In this document: in pieces, positions 43,323 through 52,068 of the stretch
Layout of the letters: every line of letters starts with the position of its first letter
Numbering within the stretch: position 1 is the first letter of the stretch
NCBI RefSeq assembly: GCF_046197865.1
Contig: NZ_CP166990.1
Location: 1,302,001 to 1,366,000, forward strand
Reading direction: 5' to 3'
Length of the DNA stretch: 64,000 bases
DNA from: JAHKLT01 sp046197865
GTDB lineage: Archaea; Methanobacteriota; Methanobacteria; Methanobacteriales; Methanobacteriaceae
Made by a program: the position numbers and the translations under genes
The notes under the pieces: generated by a model
What the model was told of the DNA's origin: nothing
The model's input: only the letters and a program-made list of their open reading frames with translations
Databases searched by the model: none

Positions 43323-43892
43323 TTATAATTTATTTAAAATAGCTAAATCATCTTTAGAATATTTATTATTTCCTGGAAGTGATTTTTTATATTTCCAGGA
43401 TTTAATTGCATCATTCAAAGATAGGTTATTGTTATTTTTAAAAAAATCTTTTATATATTGATTATATTCAAATTGTTTATCAATTTTAGGTTTTACTTTA
43501 ATAATCTCATAATACGCATTAATAGCTTCTTTATAAGATTTATTTGGATTATTTTTTAACCATTTTTGGAAATTAACTTTAAACTTAAAGGTATCTCCAA
43601 TTTCACTTTTAAAAAATTCTCTATTTTTTTCTGTGCACTTAAAATTTTCACCAATTTTAGAATTTAAAGTGATTTCTTGATTTGATGGTTTTTTATAAGA
43701 ATTATTAAAATTAACTTTTTCTTTTCCAGTATCTAAATAAAAAATAATCCTATCTGTTAAATTTTTTTTATTTCCACTAGTTTTTAATCCTTCAGACTTT
43801 AAAAAATCAGTTAATTCATCTTTTAAATAATAAAAATTCTTAAAAGTTTCACTATCTAAGTTTTTAGATAATTCAGGTCTTTTATTATCCAT
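43323..43892 (-). CDS. SAP-domain protein with DUF6434
   Basis: A 189-residue basic protein. The N-terminal half (about residues 15-50, FYYLKDELTDFLKSEGLKTSGNKKNLTDRI) matches a SAP motif, a helix-turn-helix used in DNA/RNA binding. The middle (about 75-125, FKCTEKNREFFKSEIGDTFKFKVNFQKWLKNNPNKSYKEAINAYY) fits DUF6434, a domain often found with SAP. Its start lies 2 bp after the pheS stop on the same strand, so it is probably co-translated with PheRS alpha. No functional connection with tRNA charging is known. The 3' end borders the adhesin gene at 43189. Confidence 0.78.
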   Translation of the reverse strand: MDNKRPELSKNLDSETFKNFYYLKDELTDFLKSEGLKTSGNKKNLTDRIIFYLDTGKEKVNFNNSYKKPSNQEITLNSKIGENFKCTEKNREFFKSEIGDTFKFKVNFQKWLKNNPNKSYKEAINAYYEIIKVKPKIDKQFEYNQYIKDFFKNNNNLSLNDAIKSWKYKKSLPGNNKYSKDDLAILNKL

Positions 43893-43894
43893 AG

Positions 43895-45442
43895 CTAATC
43901 TAGTTTTATTCCTTTTGTTATTGGAATTTCTCTAAGCCAATTAATATCGCTTTTATAAAGCATTCTTATATCACTTATATCATATCTTATCATAGCTAAT
44001 CTTTCAATTCCAAGACCAAATGCTAAAACTGGTGTATCGATTCCTAAAGGAGCTAATACTTCTGGTCTAAACATTCCAGATCCACCAAGTTCAATCCAAC
44101 TTTCTTTTTCTTCTAGATAAACTTCACATTCTGTTGATAAATATGTATATGGGAAATAAGCTGGTCTAAATCTAACTTCAAAACCTAATTTTTTATAAAA
44201 TTCTTTTAATGTTCCTAAAAGATTCTGATAACTTATATCATCAGCAGCTACAATTCCTTCTACTTGATGAAATTCTGGTAAATGTTTATAAGTTATTGTT
44301 TCTCTTCTAAATACTCTTCCAACTGAAAACATCTTTAAAGGTGGTTTAAATTCATTTAAAAACTTTGTAGATATTCCTGTTGTATGAGTTCTTAAAACTG
44401 ATTGAGCTGCAACATCTTCGTCCCATTCATATTCCCAACCAAGAGAACCAGTATCTGCCCCATCTTCATGAACTTCTTTAGTTTTATTTACTAAATCTTT
44501 ACTTGGCAAATCACATTTTAAAGGATTTTTAACATAAAATGTATCTTGCATTTCACGAGCTGCATGGTCTTGAGGTTGGAAAAGAGAATCAAAATTCCAA
44601 AATGCTGAATCTAATATTGTTCCATTAGCTTCTTCAAAACCTAAATATAAAAATACTTCTCTTATCTCTTCAATAATTTCTCTTAAAGGATGACCTTTAC
44701 CTGGAAATATTTTTGGAGCTTCTGCATTAATATCATATGGTCTATATTCTAAGTTTTTCCAAGCATCTTCTTTTAATTGTTGGTGTGTAAGTTGTGTAGC
44801 TTGTTTTTGAATTTTAAAACCTTTATTTAAAATACTTTTTCCTAAATCCAATAAGTTAAATGAATGTTCTGTTTCTTTTGAAATAGCTATAATATTTTTA
44901 CGATCATTAAGTTTTTTAAACCCATCTATTAATTCTTGGTCTAAATTATCTTTATTAATTGATTTTTCAATACTTAACTTTTCAAGTAATTTTTCATCAT
45001 TTCCAAGTTTATCTTGATAATCTTCACCAATTTCTGTAATTTTAATGATTCCTTTATCTATTTTTGCCCATTTTTTACGAACTAACCAACCTACAGCTAT
45101 TTTATTTTCATTTTTATCCAAATCAGCAACTTTAGCCATTTCTCCCATTGGAATTTCTTTTTTATCAATTAATACATTTAATACTCGTCTTTCAGGTAAA
45201 CCTATTTTTGAGTATTTTTCTCCATCACTTGTTAAAGATATTGTTTCTGTTATATCTTTTTTAACTTCAATTATATCTTTAGATGCAAGAGAACCTGCTG
45301 CACTCATAACAGATTTAATATCTAAAGAATTATTTTTTGAAATATCTTCAGGAGATTCATTTTCATTATTATTAATTGCATTTAATAACTGTTTTTCATA
45401 AATATGTAGTTCATTAATTATCTTAGAAATATTATCACTCAT
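43895..45442 (-). CDS. pheS: Phenylalanyl-tRNA synthetase alpha subunit
   Basis: A 515-residue archaeal-type PheS. The N-terminal 170 residues are winged-helix repeats that bind tRNA. The class II catalytic core begins near 240 with GHPLREIIEEIREVFLYLGFEEANG (motif 1 region), RTHTTGIST near 352, motif 2 FRRETITYKHLPEFHQVEG near 383-401 and motif 3 AFGLGIERLAM near 483. It charges tRNA-Phe together with PheT, which is not encoded nearby. The ATG has GGTG upstream. A SAP-domain gene follows after 2 bp. Its position between adhesin genes breaks an otherwise surface-protein block. Confidence 0.95.
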   Translation of the reverse strand: MSDNISKIINELHIYEKQLLNAINNNENESPEDISKNNSLDIKSVMSAAGSLASKDIIEVKKDITETISLTSDGEKYSKIGLPERRVLNVLIDKKEIPMGEMAKVADLDKNENKIAVGWLVRKKWAKIDKGIIKITEIGEDYQDKLGNDEKLLEKLSIEKSINKDNLDQELIDGFKKLNDRKNIIAISKETEHSFNLLDLGKSILNKGFKIQKQATQLTHQQLKEDAWKNLEYRPYDINAEAPKIFPGKGHPLREIIEEIREVFLYLGFEEANGTILDSAFWNFDSLFQPQDHAAREMQDTFYVKNPLKCDLPSKDLVNKTKEVHEDGADTGSLGWEYEWDEDVAAQSVLRTHTTGISTKFLNEFKPPLKMFSVGRVFRRETITYKHLPEFHQVEGIVAADDISYQNLLGTLKEFYKKLGFEVRFRPAYFPYTYLSTECEVYLEEKESWIELGGSGMFRPEVLAPLGIDTPVLAFGLGIERLAMIRYDISDIRMLYKSDINWLREIPITKGIKLD

Positions 45443-45571
45443 TTAAACACCAAAAATTAAAGAGATATTAATAAATATTTATATAAAAAAAAGTATTTAA
45501 AATTAAGGTAAAAATTAGTAGTTTATAGGAAAAGTTAAAAATTATTTTAAAAAAAATAGTAGAGAATAAAA

Positions 45572-48391
45572 TTATCCTCTACTTGTATGTCCAGTAAAAC
45601 TATCTATAATAATACTATCTACTACCATTCCTTCTTCATCATAAATAGATACAAAATAATTACCATCCAATAATGGAGTTCCAGCATAACATCCTGGTTC
45701 TAATATATGATTAGATATAAATTGCATAGCTATTGCTTTTGCATCAGATTGTGAAATTTTTTGTTGTGAAGAAGTATTATTATTAATATCATATATATTA
45801 TTTACAACAGTAACTGTATTAGAAATATAGCAATCTTTCCAAAATGATGTTGCAATATACGTACCTGGACTTAAATTAATATTTAATCGAGCAATACCAT
45901 TATCATCAGTAGTGCGATTATATAACACTCCATTAATATTAATAGTAACATTAATTCCTATAGCAGGTTCACCTACATCATCAATAGCTTTAACTTCAAA
46001 TTGTTTACGAATAGTAGCATCCATGATAATATCTTCAGCATCAAGAATAGGTAAAACAACAATAACATTACTTGAAACCTCACCATTAGAAGGATTGGAA
46101 ATAGTGATAATATATGTGCCAGGATCTAAATTAATATTTAATTTAACTATTCCTTGTTCATTAGTTTCACGAATATACATAACACCATTAATATTCATAG
46201 TAACATTAGTATTAGCTAATTCCCAAAAATCACTAGTAATTAATTGAGCTTCATATTGAGTGTCATTTCTAAATAACTTAGTAATGTTTTCACCATAAAT
46301 TGTATTCCAAACAACTATCTTATTACTAAATGCATCATTATTAATAGGGTTATAAACAGTGATAATATATGTTCCTGGATCTAAATTAATATTTAATTTA
46401 ACAGTACCATTTTCATTAGTTTCACGAATATACATAACACCATTAATATTCATAGTAACATTAGTATTAGCTAAAACATTACCATTAAAATCAATTAAAT
46501 CAGCATAATATTGATAATCCTCTTTGAAAAACTTATATAAATCATCACCATCAATTGTTGGCAAAATTTTAATTGAACTTTTAAATGAATCATATGGATA
46601 ATTGCCCAAGCCATAAAATACTGTTAAAACCTCATAATCACCAGGATCGAGATTAATATTCATAGATGCACAACCAAAACTATCCGTAGTTCTAGTATAA
46701 TTTCTACCATTAATAAAGAAAGTGAGATTCATACCTTCTAAAGGATTGTCTTCATCATCAAATAAATATGCTACTAATTGAGAGTCATTTCCATAATATT
46801 TAACTAAATCATCTACAAATAGGTTAGAACCATTAACATCTAAAATTCCACCAAAAATATATGAAATATTTCCTCCTTCATATACTCCTGTAAGTGGAAA
46901 TAGCCCTTCATCTACAATACGATATAAATTATAATATAATCCATTTTCATATACATTTAAATAAATATCTCCAAGAATGTCGTTGTTTAAAATTACATTA
47001 TTTCCCACAATAATATTATTCATATCATCTGTTAAATTAGCAGTCAAATTAATAGTATCTCCAGAATTTAAATAAATAGTGTCATTTCCAATAATAGTTA
47101 AAGTAATTCCACTTGTAATAAAACCATGATTTAATATTTTTTCATTGAAAATATCATTAATTAAAGTATTATTTTCTAAAAATAAATTTCCTTCTTCATC
47201 ATTATAAATAATATGATTTTTTAATGAAGAGTTAACATAAATCCCTAAAATAGACATATTTCCTTTATTATCAATAATATAAGAATAATCCCCATAATCT
47301 TCCAAAACAATATTATTAATAAATTTTGCATTAGAAATGACCATTTCAGAATTTATTGAATTATAAATAATATCTCCATAATTAGGTGAGTTATTATCGA
47401 ATATTCCTCCATTTATTTTTGCAGCGGTATCACCAGAACCTATATAATTATCCCGTTCATTTCTAATAATAGAAGCAATATTATCTTTAAAAGAAGCATT
47501 ATTGATTATTAAATTACTTTCAGTATTGACAAAAAGTGCCCCCATTTCTGCAGTATTATTAACAAAAATTCCATTATTTATTGTAAGATTAGAATGTGCA
47601 TAATTATAAATAATTGAGAAAAACTCATATGCTGTGTTATTTATAAACATTGCATTATTCATAATTAAACTAGAACCATCATTAAATATTACAGCACCAG
47701 AACCATTTCCTTTATTGTTTTTAAATATCCCTCCTTCAACTGTAATAAAACCTAACTCATTATTAAAAAGAGCACCATGCCAACCAGCATAATTATCACT
47801 AAATTCTCCATTTAAAATAGAAAGATTACCAAAAGCATTACTAATAGCACCACCGTTTTTTTCAGCGAAATTATTATAAAAAAATCCATTAATAATGTTA
47901 ATTTCACCTTGAGAATTCATAATAGCTGCACCAAATATTGCATAATTATTTACAAAAGTAGAATTAATTATAGTAATAGTTCCTCCACTATTAAAAATTG
48001 CTCCTCCATTATTTTCAGATTGTCCATTTTTTAAAGTAATATTATCCAATACTAAATTAACCTCACCTACCCAAAAAATACTTGATTTATTATTAGCATC
48101 AATTATTCCATTTTTAATTGTAATATCATTATAAAGTACGTGAATACCATTATTAAATGTATCTTCAACATTAATTATTGTTGAACCATTTAAATCAAGG
48201 ACTCCCTTATTAGGAGTTTTTCCAATAGATTCATCTAACCATGTGAAATTTTTAAATTCATTATTAATTTCATCATTATTAGTTATTTCTACATTATTTT
48301 CACCAATCATATCATTAGCTGATACCGCAGATATTGACAAAAATAATAATATTAATAATACAACAATATTTTTAATCTTCATATAAATCAT
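45572..48391 (-). CDS. Secreted adhesin-like protein with C-terminal PepSY domain
   Basis: A 939-residue protein. The signal peptide ends near SAVSAND (about 29). A beta-helix region (about 50-430) has units such as NNGGAIFNSGGTITIINSTF. Ig-like domains of the NTNVTMNINGVMYIRETNENG type follow (about 520-860). The last ~65 residues, ISQSDAKAIAMQFI ... VVDSIIIDSFTGH, form a PepSY-like domain, which is absent from the neighbouring adhesins. PepSY domains occur in secreted protease inhibitors and propeptides, so it may keep the protein near other wall proteins (speculative). The start MIYMKIKN is shared with two other adhesins, with GGAGG before the first ATG; the second ATG (48382) is an alternative. 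Confidence 0.82.
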   Translation of the reverse strand: MIYMKIKNIVVLLILLFLSISAVSANDMIGENNVEITNNDEINNEFKNFTWLDESIGKTPNKGVLDLNGSTIINVEDTFNNGIHVLYNDITIKNGIIDANNKSSIFWVGEVNLVLDNITLKNGQSENNGGAIFNSGGTITIINSTFVNNYAIFGAAIMNSQGEINIINGFFYNNFAEKNGGAISNAFGNLSILNGEFSDNYAGWHGALFNNELGFITVEGGIFKNNKGNGSGAVIFNDGSSLIMNNAMFINNTAYEFFSIIYNYAHSNLTINNGIFVNNTAEMGALFVNTESNLIINNASFKDNIASIIRNERDNYIGSGDTAAKINGGIFDNNSPNYGDIIYNSINSEMVISNAKFINNIVLEDYGDYSYIIDNKGNMSILGIYVNSSLKNHIIYNDEEGNLFLENNTLINDIFNEKILNHGFITSGITLTIIGNDTIYLNSGDTINLTANLTDDMNNIIVGNNVILNNDILGDIYLNVYENGLYYNLYRIVDEGLFPLTGVYEGGNISYIFGGILDVNGSNLFVDDLVKYYGNDSQLVAYLFDDEDNPLEGMNLTFFINGRNYTRTTDSFGCASMNINLDPGDYEVLTVFYGLGNYPYDSFKSSIKILPTIDGDDLYKFFKEDYQYYADLIDFNGNVLANTNVTMNINGVMYIRETNENGTVKLNINLDPGTYIITVYNPINNDAFSNKIVVWNTIYGENITKLFRNDTQYEAQLITSDFWELANTNVTMNINGVMYIRETNEQGIVKLNINLDPGTYIITISNPSNGEVSSNVIVVLPILDAEDIIMDATIRKQFEVKAIDDVGEPAIGINVTININGVLYNRTTDDNGIARLNINLSPGTYIATSFWKDCYISNTVTVVNNIYDINNNTSSQQKISQSDAKAIAMQFISNHILEPGCYAGTPLLDGNYFVSIYDEEGMVVDSIIIDSFTGHTSRG

Positions 48392-48520
48392 ATTCCTCCA
48401 AAATATTATTACACATCTCTAAAAGTATGCATATAAATTAAAATTTAAACATAATAACATTTAAAATTTTATATTTAAATCTGAATATTTAATAAAAATG
48501 ATTAATTTTATAATAAAATT
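48392..48520 (-). promoter_or_regulatory. Conserved adhesin upstream region (copy 1)
   Basis: The sequence upstream of this adhesin, including GCATAYTTTTAGAGATGTG-like and TCAGATTTAAATAT-like blocks on the minus strand, is closely similar to those upstream of the two following adhesins (51860-51990 and 54928-55060). This suggests a common promoter and leader. Confidence 0.6.
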
Positions 48521-48583
48521 GTTAGGAATTAAAAAAAAAACATTATTTATTATTTAAAAAAAGAAAAAAAATGTGGAATAATA

Positions 48584-51500
48584 TTATTCCACAACATTAA
48601 TTATGTTTGAGGTTGAGTAACCTTTCCATGTAGCAGTTGCAATGTAGCTACCAACATTTAAATTAATGTTTAATTTAGCTACACCATCATCCCCACTAAT
48701 ACGATAATACATTACACCATTGATATTAATAGTGACATTAGCACCAATAGCTGGATTACCTACTTCATCAAAAGCAGCAACTTCGTATTGATCAAGAATA
48801 CCGAAAGTTTTATTAAGGTTTTCACCAACAAGAATAGGTAAAACAGTAACTAAATTACTGAAAGACTGATTATTAACAGGATTATAAACAGTAATAACAT
48901 ACTCATCAGGGTCTAAATTAATGTTTAACTTAACAGTACCATTTTCATTAGTCTCACGAATATACATAACACCATTAATATTCATACTAACATTAGTATT
49001 AGCTAAAACACTACCATCAGCATTATAAAGAGTAGCATAATATTGAGTATCGTTTTTATACATTTTAGTAACATTTTCACCTTCAATAGTAGACTTAACA
49101 GTGATTAAATTACTGAAAGACTGATTAGTAACAGGATTATCAACAGTAATAACATACTCATTAGGGTCTAAATTAATGTTTAACATAACTGTACCATTTT
49201 CATTAGTTGTACGAGTATACATAACACCATTAATATTCATAGTAACATTAGTATTAGCTAAAGCTTTACCAGTACCATCAACTAAAGTAGCATAATACTG
49301 AGTACCATTACGATAGAACTTAGTGACATCTTCACCACTAATAGTAGATTTAACTTCAACATGACTTTCATATGAAGCATCAGAATAATTACCAGTAGCA
49401 TTAAAAATAGTTAAAACACTATAATTACCAGCTTCAAGATTAATAGATAAAACAGCATGACCAGTAGCATTAGTAACTTTAGTATAATTTCTACCATTAA
49501 TAAAGAAAGTAACATTCATACCAGATAAAGGTTCACCTTTCAAATTAGTTAAATAAGCAATTAACTGGGAACCATTACGATAATACTTAACCAAATCAGC
49601 AACAACAAGAACAGACTTCAAATCATCTTTAACAACTAAAGTACCATTATAAGTAACAGGATAGAAATCACCACCACCCACATAAGAAACAGTCACATTA
49701 TAAGTACCTGGAGCTAAATTAGGTAAATTAATAACACCAGTACCATTAGTCATATTAACCAAATAATTAGTACCATTAACAACAACAGTCACATTACCAG
49801 TAGCATTAGCATCCATAGTAACAGTCACAGTACTATTCTCATCAGAAGAAATAGGAGACTCAATATTAACACCTAAATCAGGATTACCAACATCCAAAAC
49901 ACCATAATCAATAGTTAAATTATTACAATACTCACTATCACCAGAAACAACAAAAACACCTAAATCAGTAACATTGTATTCATAATAATAAACACCTTCA
50001 ATGCTAGTTTTATTAGTTGAAAAATTATTTCCATCAATAGTAAAAGTGAAATTAGCATACTTGAAATAAAATTCACCTTTATCTGAATCATATTCGGCTG
50101 TTGCAAAAACAATTATATTACCATTATCATCAGTTAAATAAGCAGTTAAATTAATTACATCGCCAATTTTAGCATCTATTGTTTTATTATCCAATATTGT
50201 TAAAAAAGTAGGAGAAGTAATATTATTAATAGAATAATCTACATCAACAATAACAATAGGTGGGACATTAGTATTCATTATATTATTTTCTAAATATATA
50301 TTGCCTATTGTAGTTAAAACAGGTATATCTTCAGATTCAAAAAGTGAATTTTTTAATAATAAATAACCATTAGCACAATCTTGCATAATTATAGCTTGTA
50401 AATTATTATATAAATTGTTAATAAATTCTGAATTATCAATGGTTAAATTACCATAAGATTCGACAATACCTGACACATTATTGTTATCAAACTTTGAATC
50501 AATAATAAATGCGTTATTAGATGTACCAATTATCATAAATGCAATATTATCATTAAAATCTGAACTGACAATAGTAAAATTACCATTAGGCGCATCAGAT
50601 GCAATTACATAACTTACATTATTATTAACAAATTCAGAATCAACAACAGTTAAATTGCCTTGTGAATTGATTATTACTTCAACATCCTCATTTTTAAAAG
50701 AACTATTAAAAATTAAAAGATCACCATTATTATAAACACTATCTGAAGCGAAATTATTAGAAAATTCTACTTCATCCATATCTACATATGAATCACGAAT
50801 AGTTATAATTTCAGAAGCTTCACCAAATAATCTTCCACTAACATTATTATTAGTAAAAACACTTTTAGAAATTGTTATATTTGAAAATCCAAAATGAATA
50901 ATATTTTCTACAGCAGTATTATTTATAAAATTAGATTCTATAATATCTACATTAGCCAAACCTGCATTAATAACTGAAGCAACTTCTCCACTATTATTTA
51001 TAAAATTACTTTTAGATATAGTTCCATTTGAGTCTAAAATACAAATAGCTGCTCCACCTCTAGCAGAATTATCTTCAAAGTCAGTTTCTTCAATAGAAAA
51101 AGTTGATCCAGCAAAATAAATTGCTCCACCTTGAGCTTCATCATTTGATGTAACTTTATTTCCTTTAAAAGTAGATTTTGTTATGGTAAAATTACTTAAA
51201 AAAGTATTAATAACTCCAGAATTTTTTCCTATATTATTAATAAAATTAGAAGAATCAATATTAAATTCGCTTTCTTTAGCAACTATAGCTCCAAACCAAT
51301 TTAATCCCATATTGTCTGTAAAATTACTATTTTTAATATCAACATATGATTCAGTAACATACAATACAGAAGAAGGGAAAACACCACTTACAGAACTGTC
51401 TCCAGTATTATTTATAAATTCACAATTTTCTATTGTTAAATTAGAATCTATTGCAGCAATAGGAGCAAGTAAATCAACATTGAAACCATTTTGTAATGTT

Positions 51501-51859
51501 ATATTAATTAAAATTAAGTTTCCATTTTCAATATTGAAAAATGCAGCAGTATTATTTCCATCAATTATACCATTTTGAATAGTGACAGTTTTATTAATAT
51601 TAATTCCATTTATAAAATTAGTATCATTTTCACCGTATAAAACAGTATTTCCATTTAAATCAACAACATCTTTAGTAGCTATTGATTCGTTTAATTTTGT
51701 ATAGCTGTCTATTTCATCAGCCATAATATCATAATTATTATTATCATCAATTATTAAATCATTGTTTTCATCTGCTAAATCATTAGCTGATACTGCAGAA
51801 ATTGACAAAAACAATAACATTAACAATATGACAATGTTTTTAATCTTCATATAAATCAT
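48584..51859 (-). CDS. Secreted adhesin-like protein, beta-helix plus Ig-like repeats
   Basis: A 1091-residue protein. The signal peptide ends near SAVSAND. A long beta-helix (about 60-560) with NSxFxNNxA, GGAIYF and EFINN units is followed by a divergent domain (about 560-700), a VVVNGTNYLVNMTNGTGVINLPNLAPGTYNV domain and four Ig-like repeats. It ends with WKGYSTSNIINVVE. No C-terminal membrane anchor, wall-binding repeat or sorting signal is present. Its first ~120 codons and last ~180 codons are nearly the same in DNA as those of the next adhesin (52069-54927), while the beta-helix differs. The start is the ATG with GGAGG upstream, as in its neighbours. Confidence 0.85.
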   Translation of the reverse strand: MIYMKIKNIVILLMLLFLSISAVSANDLADENNDLIIDDNNNYDIMADEIDSYTKLNESIATKDVVDLNGNTVLYGENDTNFINGININKTVTIQNGIIDGNNTAAFFNIENGNLILINITLQNGFNVDLLAPIAAIDSNLTIENCEFINNTGDSSVSGVFPSSVLYVTESYVDIKNSNFTDNMGLNWFGAIVAKESEFNIDSSNFINNIGKNSGVINTFLSNFTITKSTFKGNKVTSNDEAQGGAIYFAGSTFSIEETDFEDNSARGGAAICILDSNGTISKSNFINNSGEVASVINAGLANVDIIESNFINNTAVENIIHFGFSNITISKSVFTNNNVSGRLFGEASEIITIRDSYVDMDEVEFSNNFASDSVYNNGDLLIFNSSFKNEDVEVIINSQGNLTVVDSEFVNNNVSYVIASDAPNGNFTIVSSDFNDNIAFMIIGTSNNAFIIDSKFDNNNVSGIVESYGNLTIDNSEFINNLYNNLQAIIMQDCANGYLLLKNSLFESEDIPVLTTIGNIYLENNIMNTNVPPIVIVDVDYSINNITSPTFLTILDNKTIDAKIGDVINLTAYLTDDNGNIIVFATAEYDSDKGEFYFKYANFTFTIDGNNFSTNKTSIEGVYYYEYNVTDLGVFVVSGDSEYCNNLTIDYGVLDVGNPDLGVNIESPISSDENSTVTVTMDANATGNVTVVVNGTNYLVNMTNGTGVINLPNLAPGTYNVTVSYVGGGDFYPVTYNGTLVVKDDLKSVLVVADLVKYYRNGSQLIAYLTNLKGEPLSGMNVTFFINGRNYTKVTNATGHAVLSINLEAGNYSVLTIFNATGNYSDASYESHVEVKSTISGEDVTKFYRNGTQYYATLVDGTGKALANTNVTMNINGVMYTRTTNENGTVMLNINLDPNEYVITVDNPVTNQSFSNLITVKSTIEGENVTKMYKNDTQYYATLYNADGSVLANTNVSMNINGVMYIRETNENGTVKLNINLDPDEYVITVYNPVNNQSFSNLVTVLPILVGENLNKTFGILDQYEVAAFDEVGNPAIGANVTININGVMYYRISGDDGVAKLNINLNVGSYIATATWKGYSTSNIINVVE

Positions 51860-51990
51860 ATTCCTCCAAAAATATTTTATACACCCCTAAAAGACATGCA
51901 TATTATTAAATTTTACACTTATTAACATTTAAAATTTTATACTTAAATCTGAATATTTAATAAAATAATTAATTTTATAATAAACGAACT
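51860..51990 (-). promoter_or_regulatory. Conserved adhesin upstream region (copy 2)
   Basis: Homologous to the regions at 48392 and 54928. On the minus strand it carries the conserved GCATGTCTTTTAGGGGTGTA block and the GGAGGAAT ribosome-binding site before ATG. AACGAAC occurs at 51983-51989. Confidence 0.6.
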
Positions 51991-52068
51991 ATTAGAAATA
52001 ATAAAAACAATGTTTATAAAATTAAATATTTAAATTATTTAAAAAAAAGAAAAGAATGTGGAATAATA

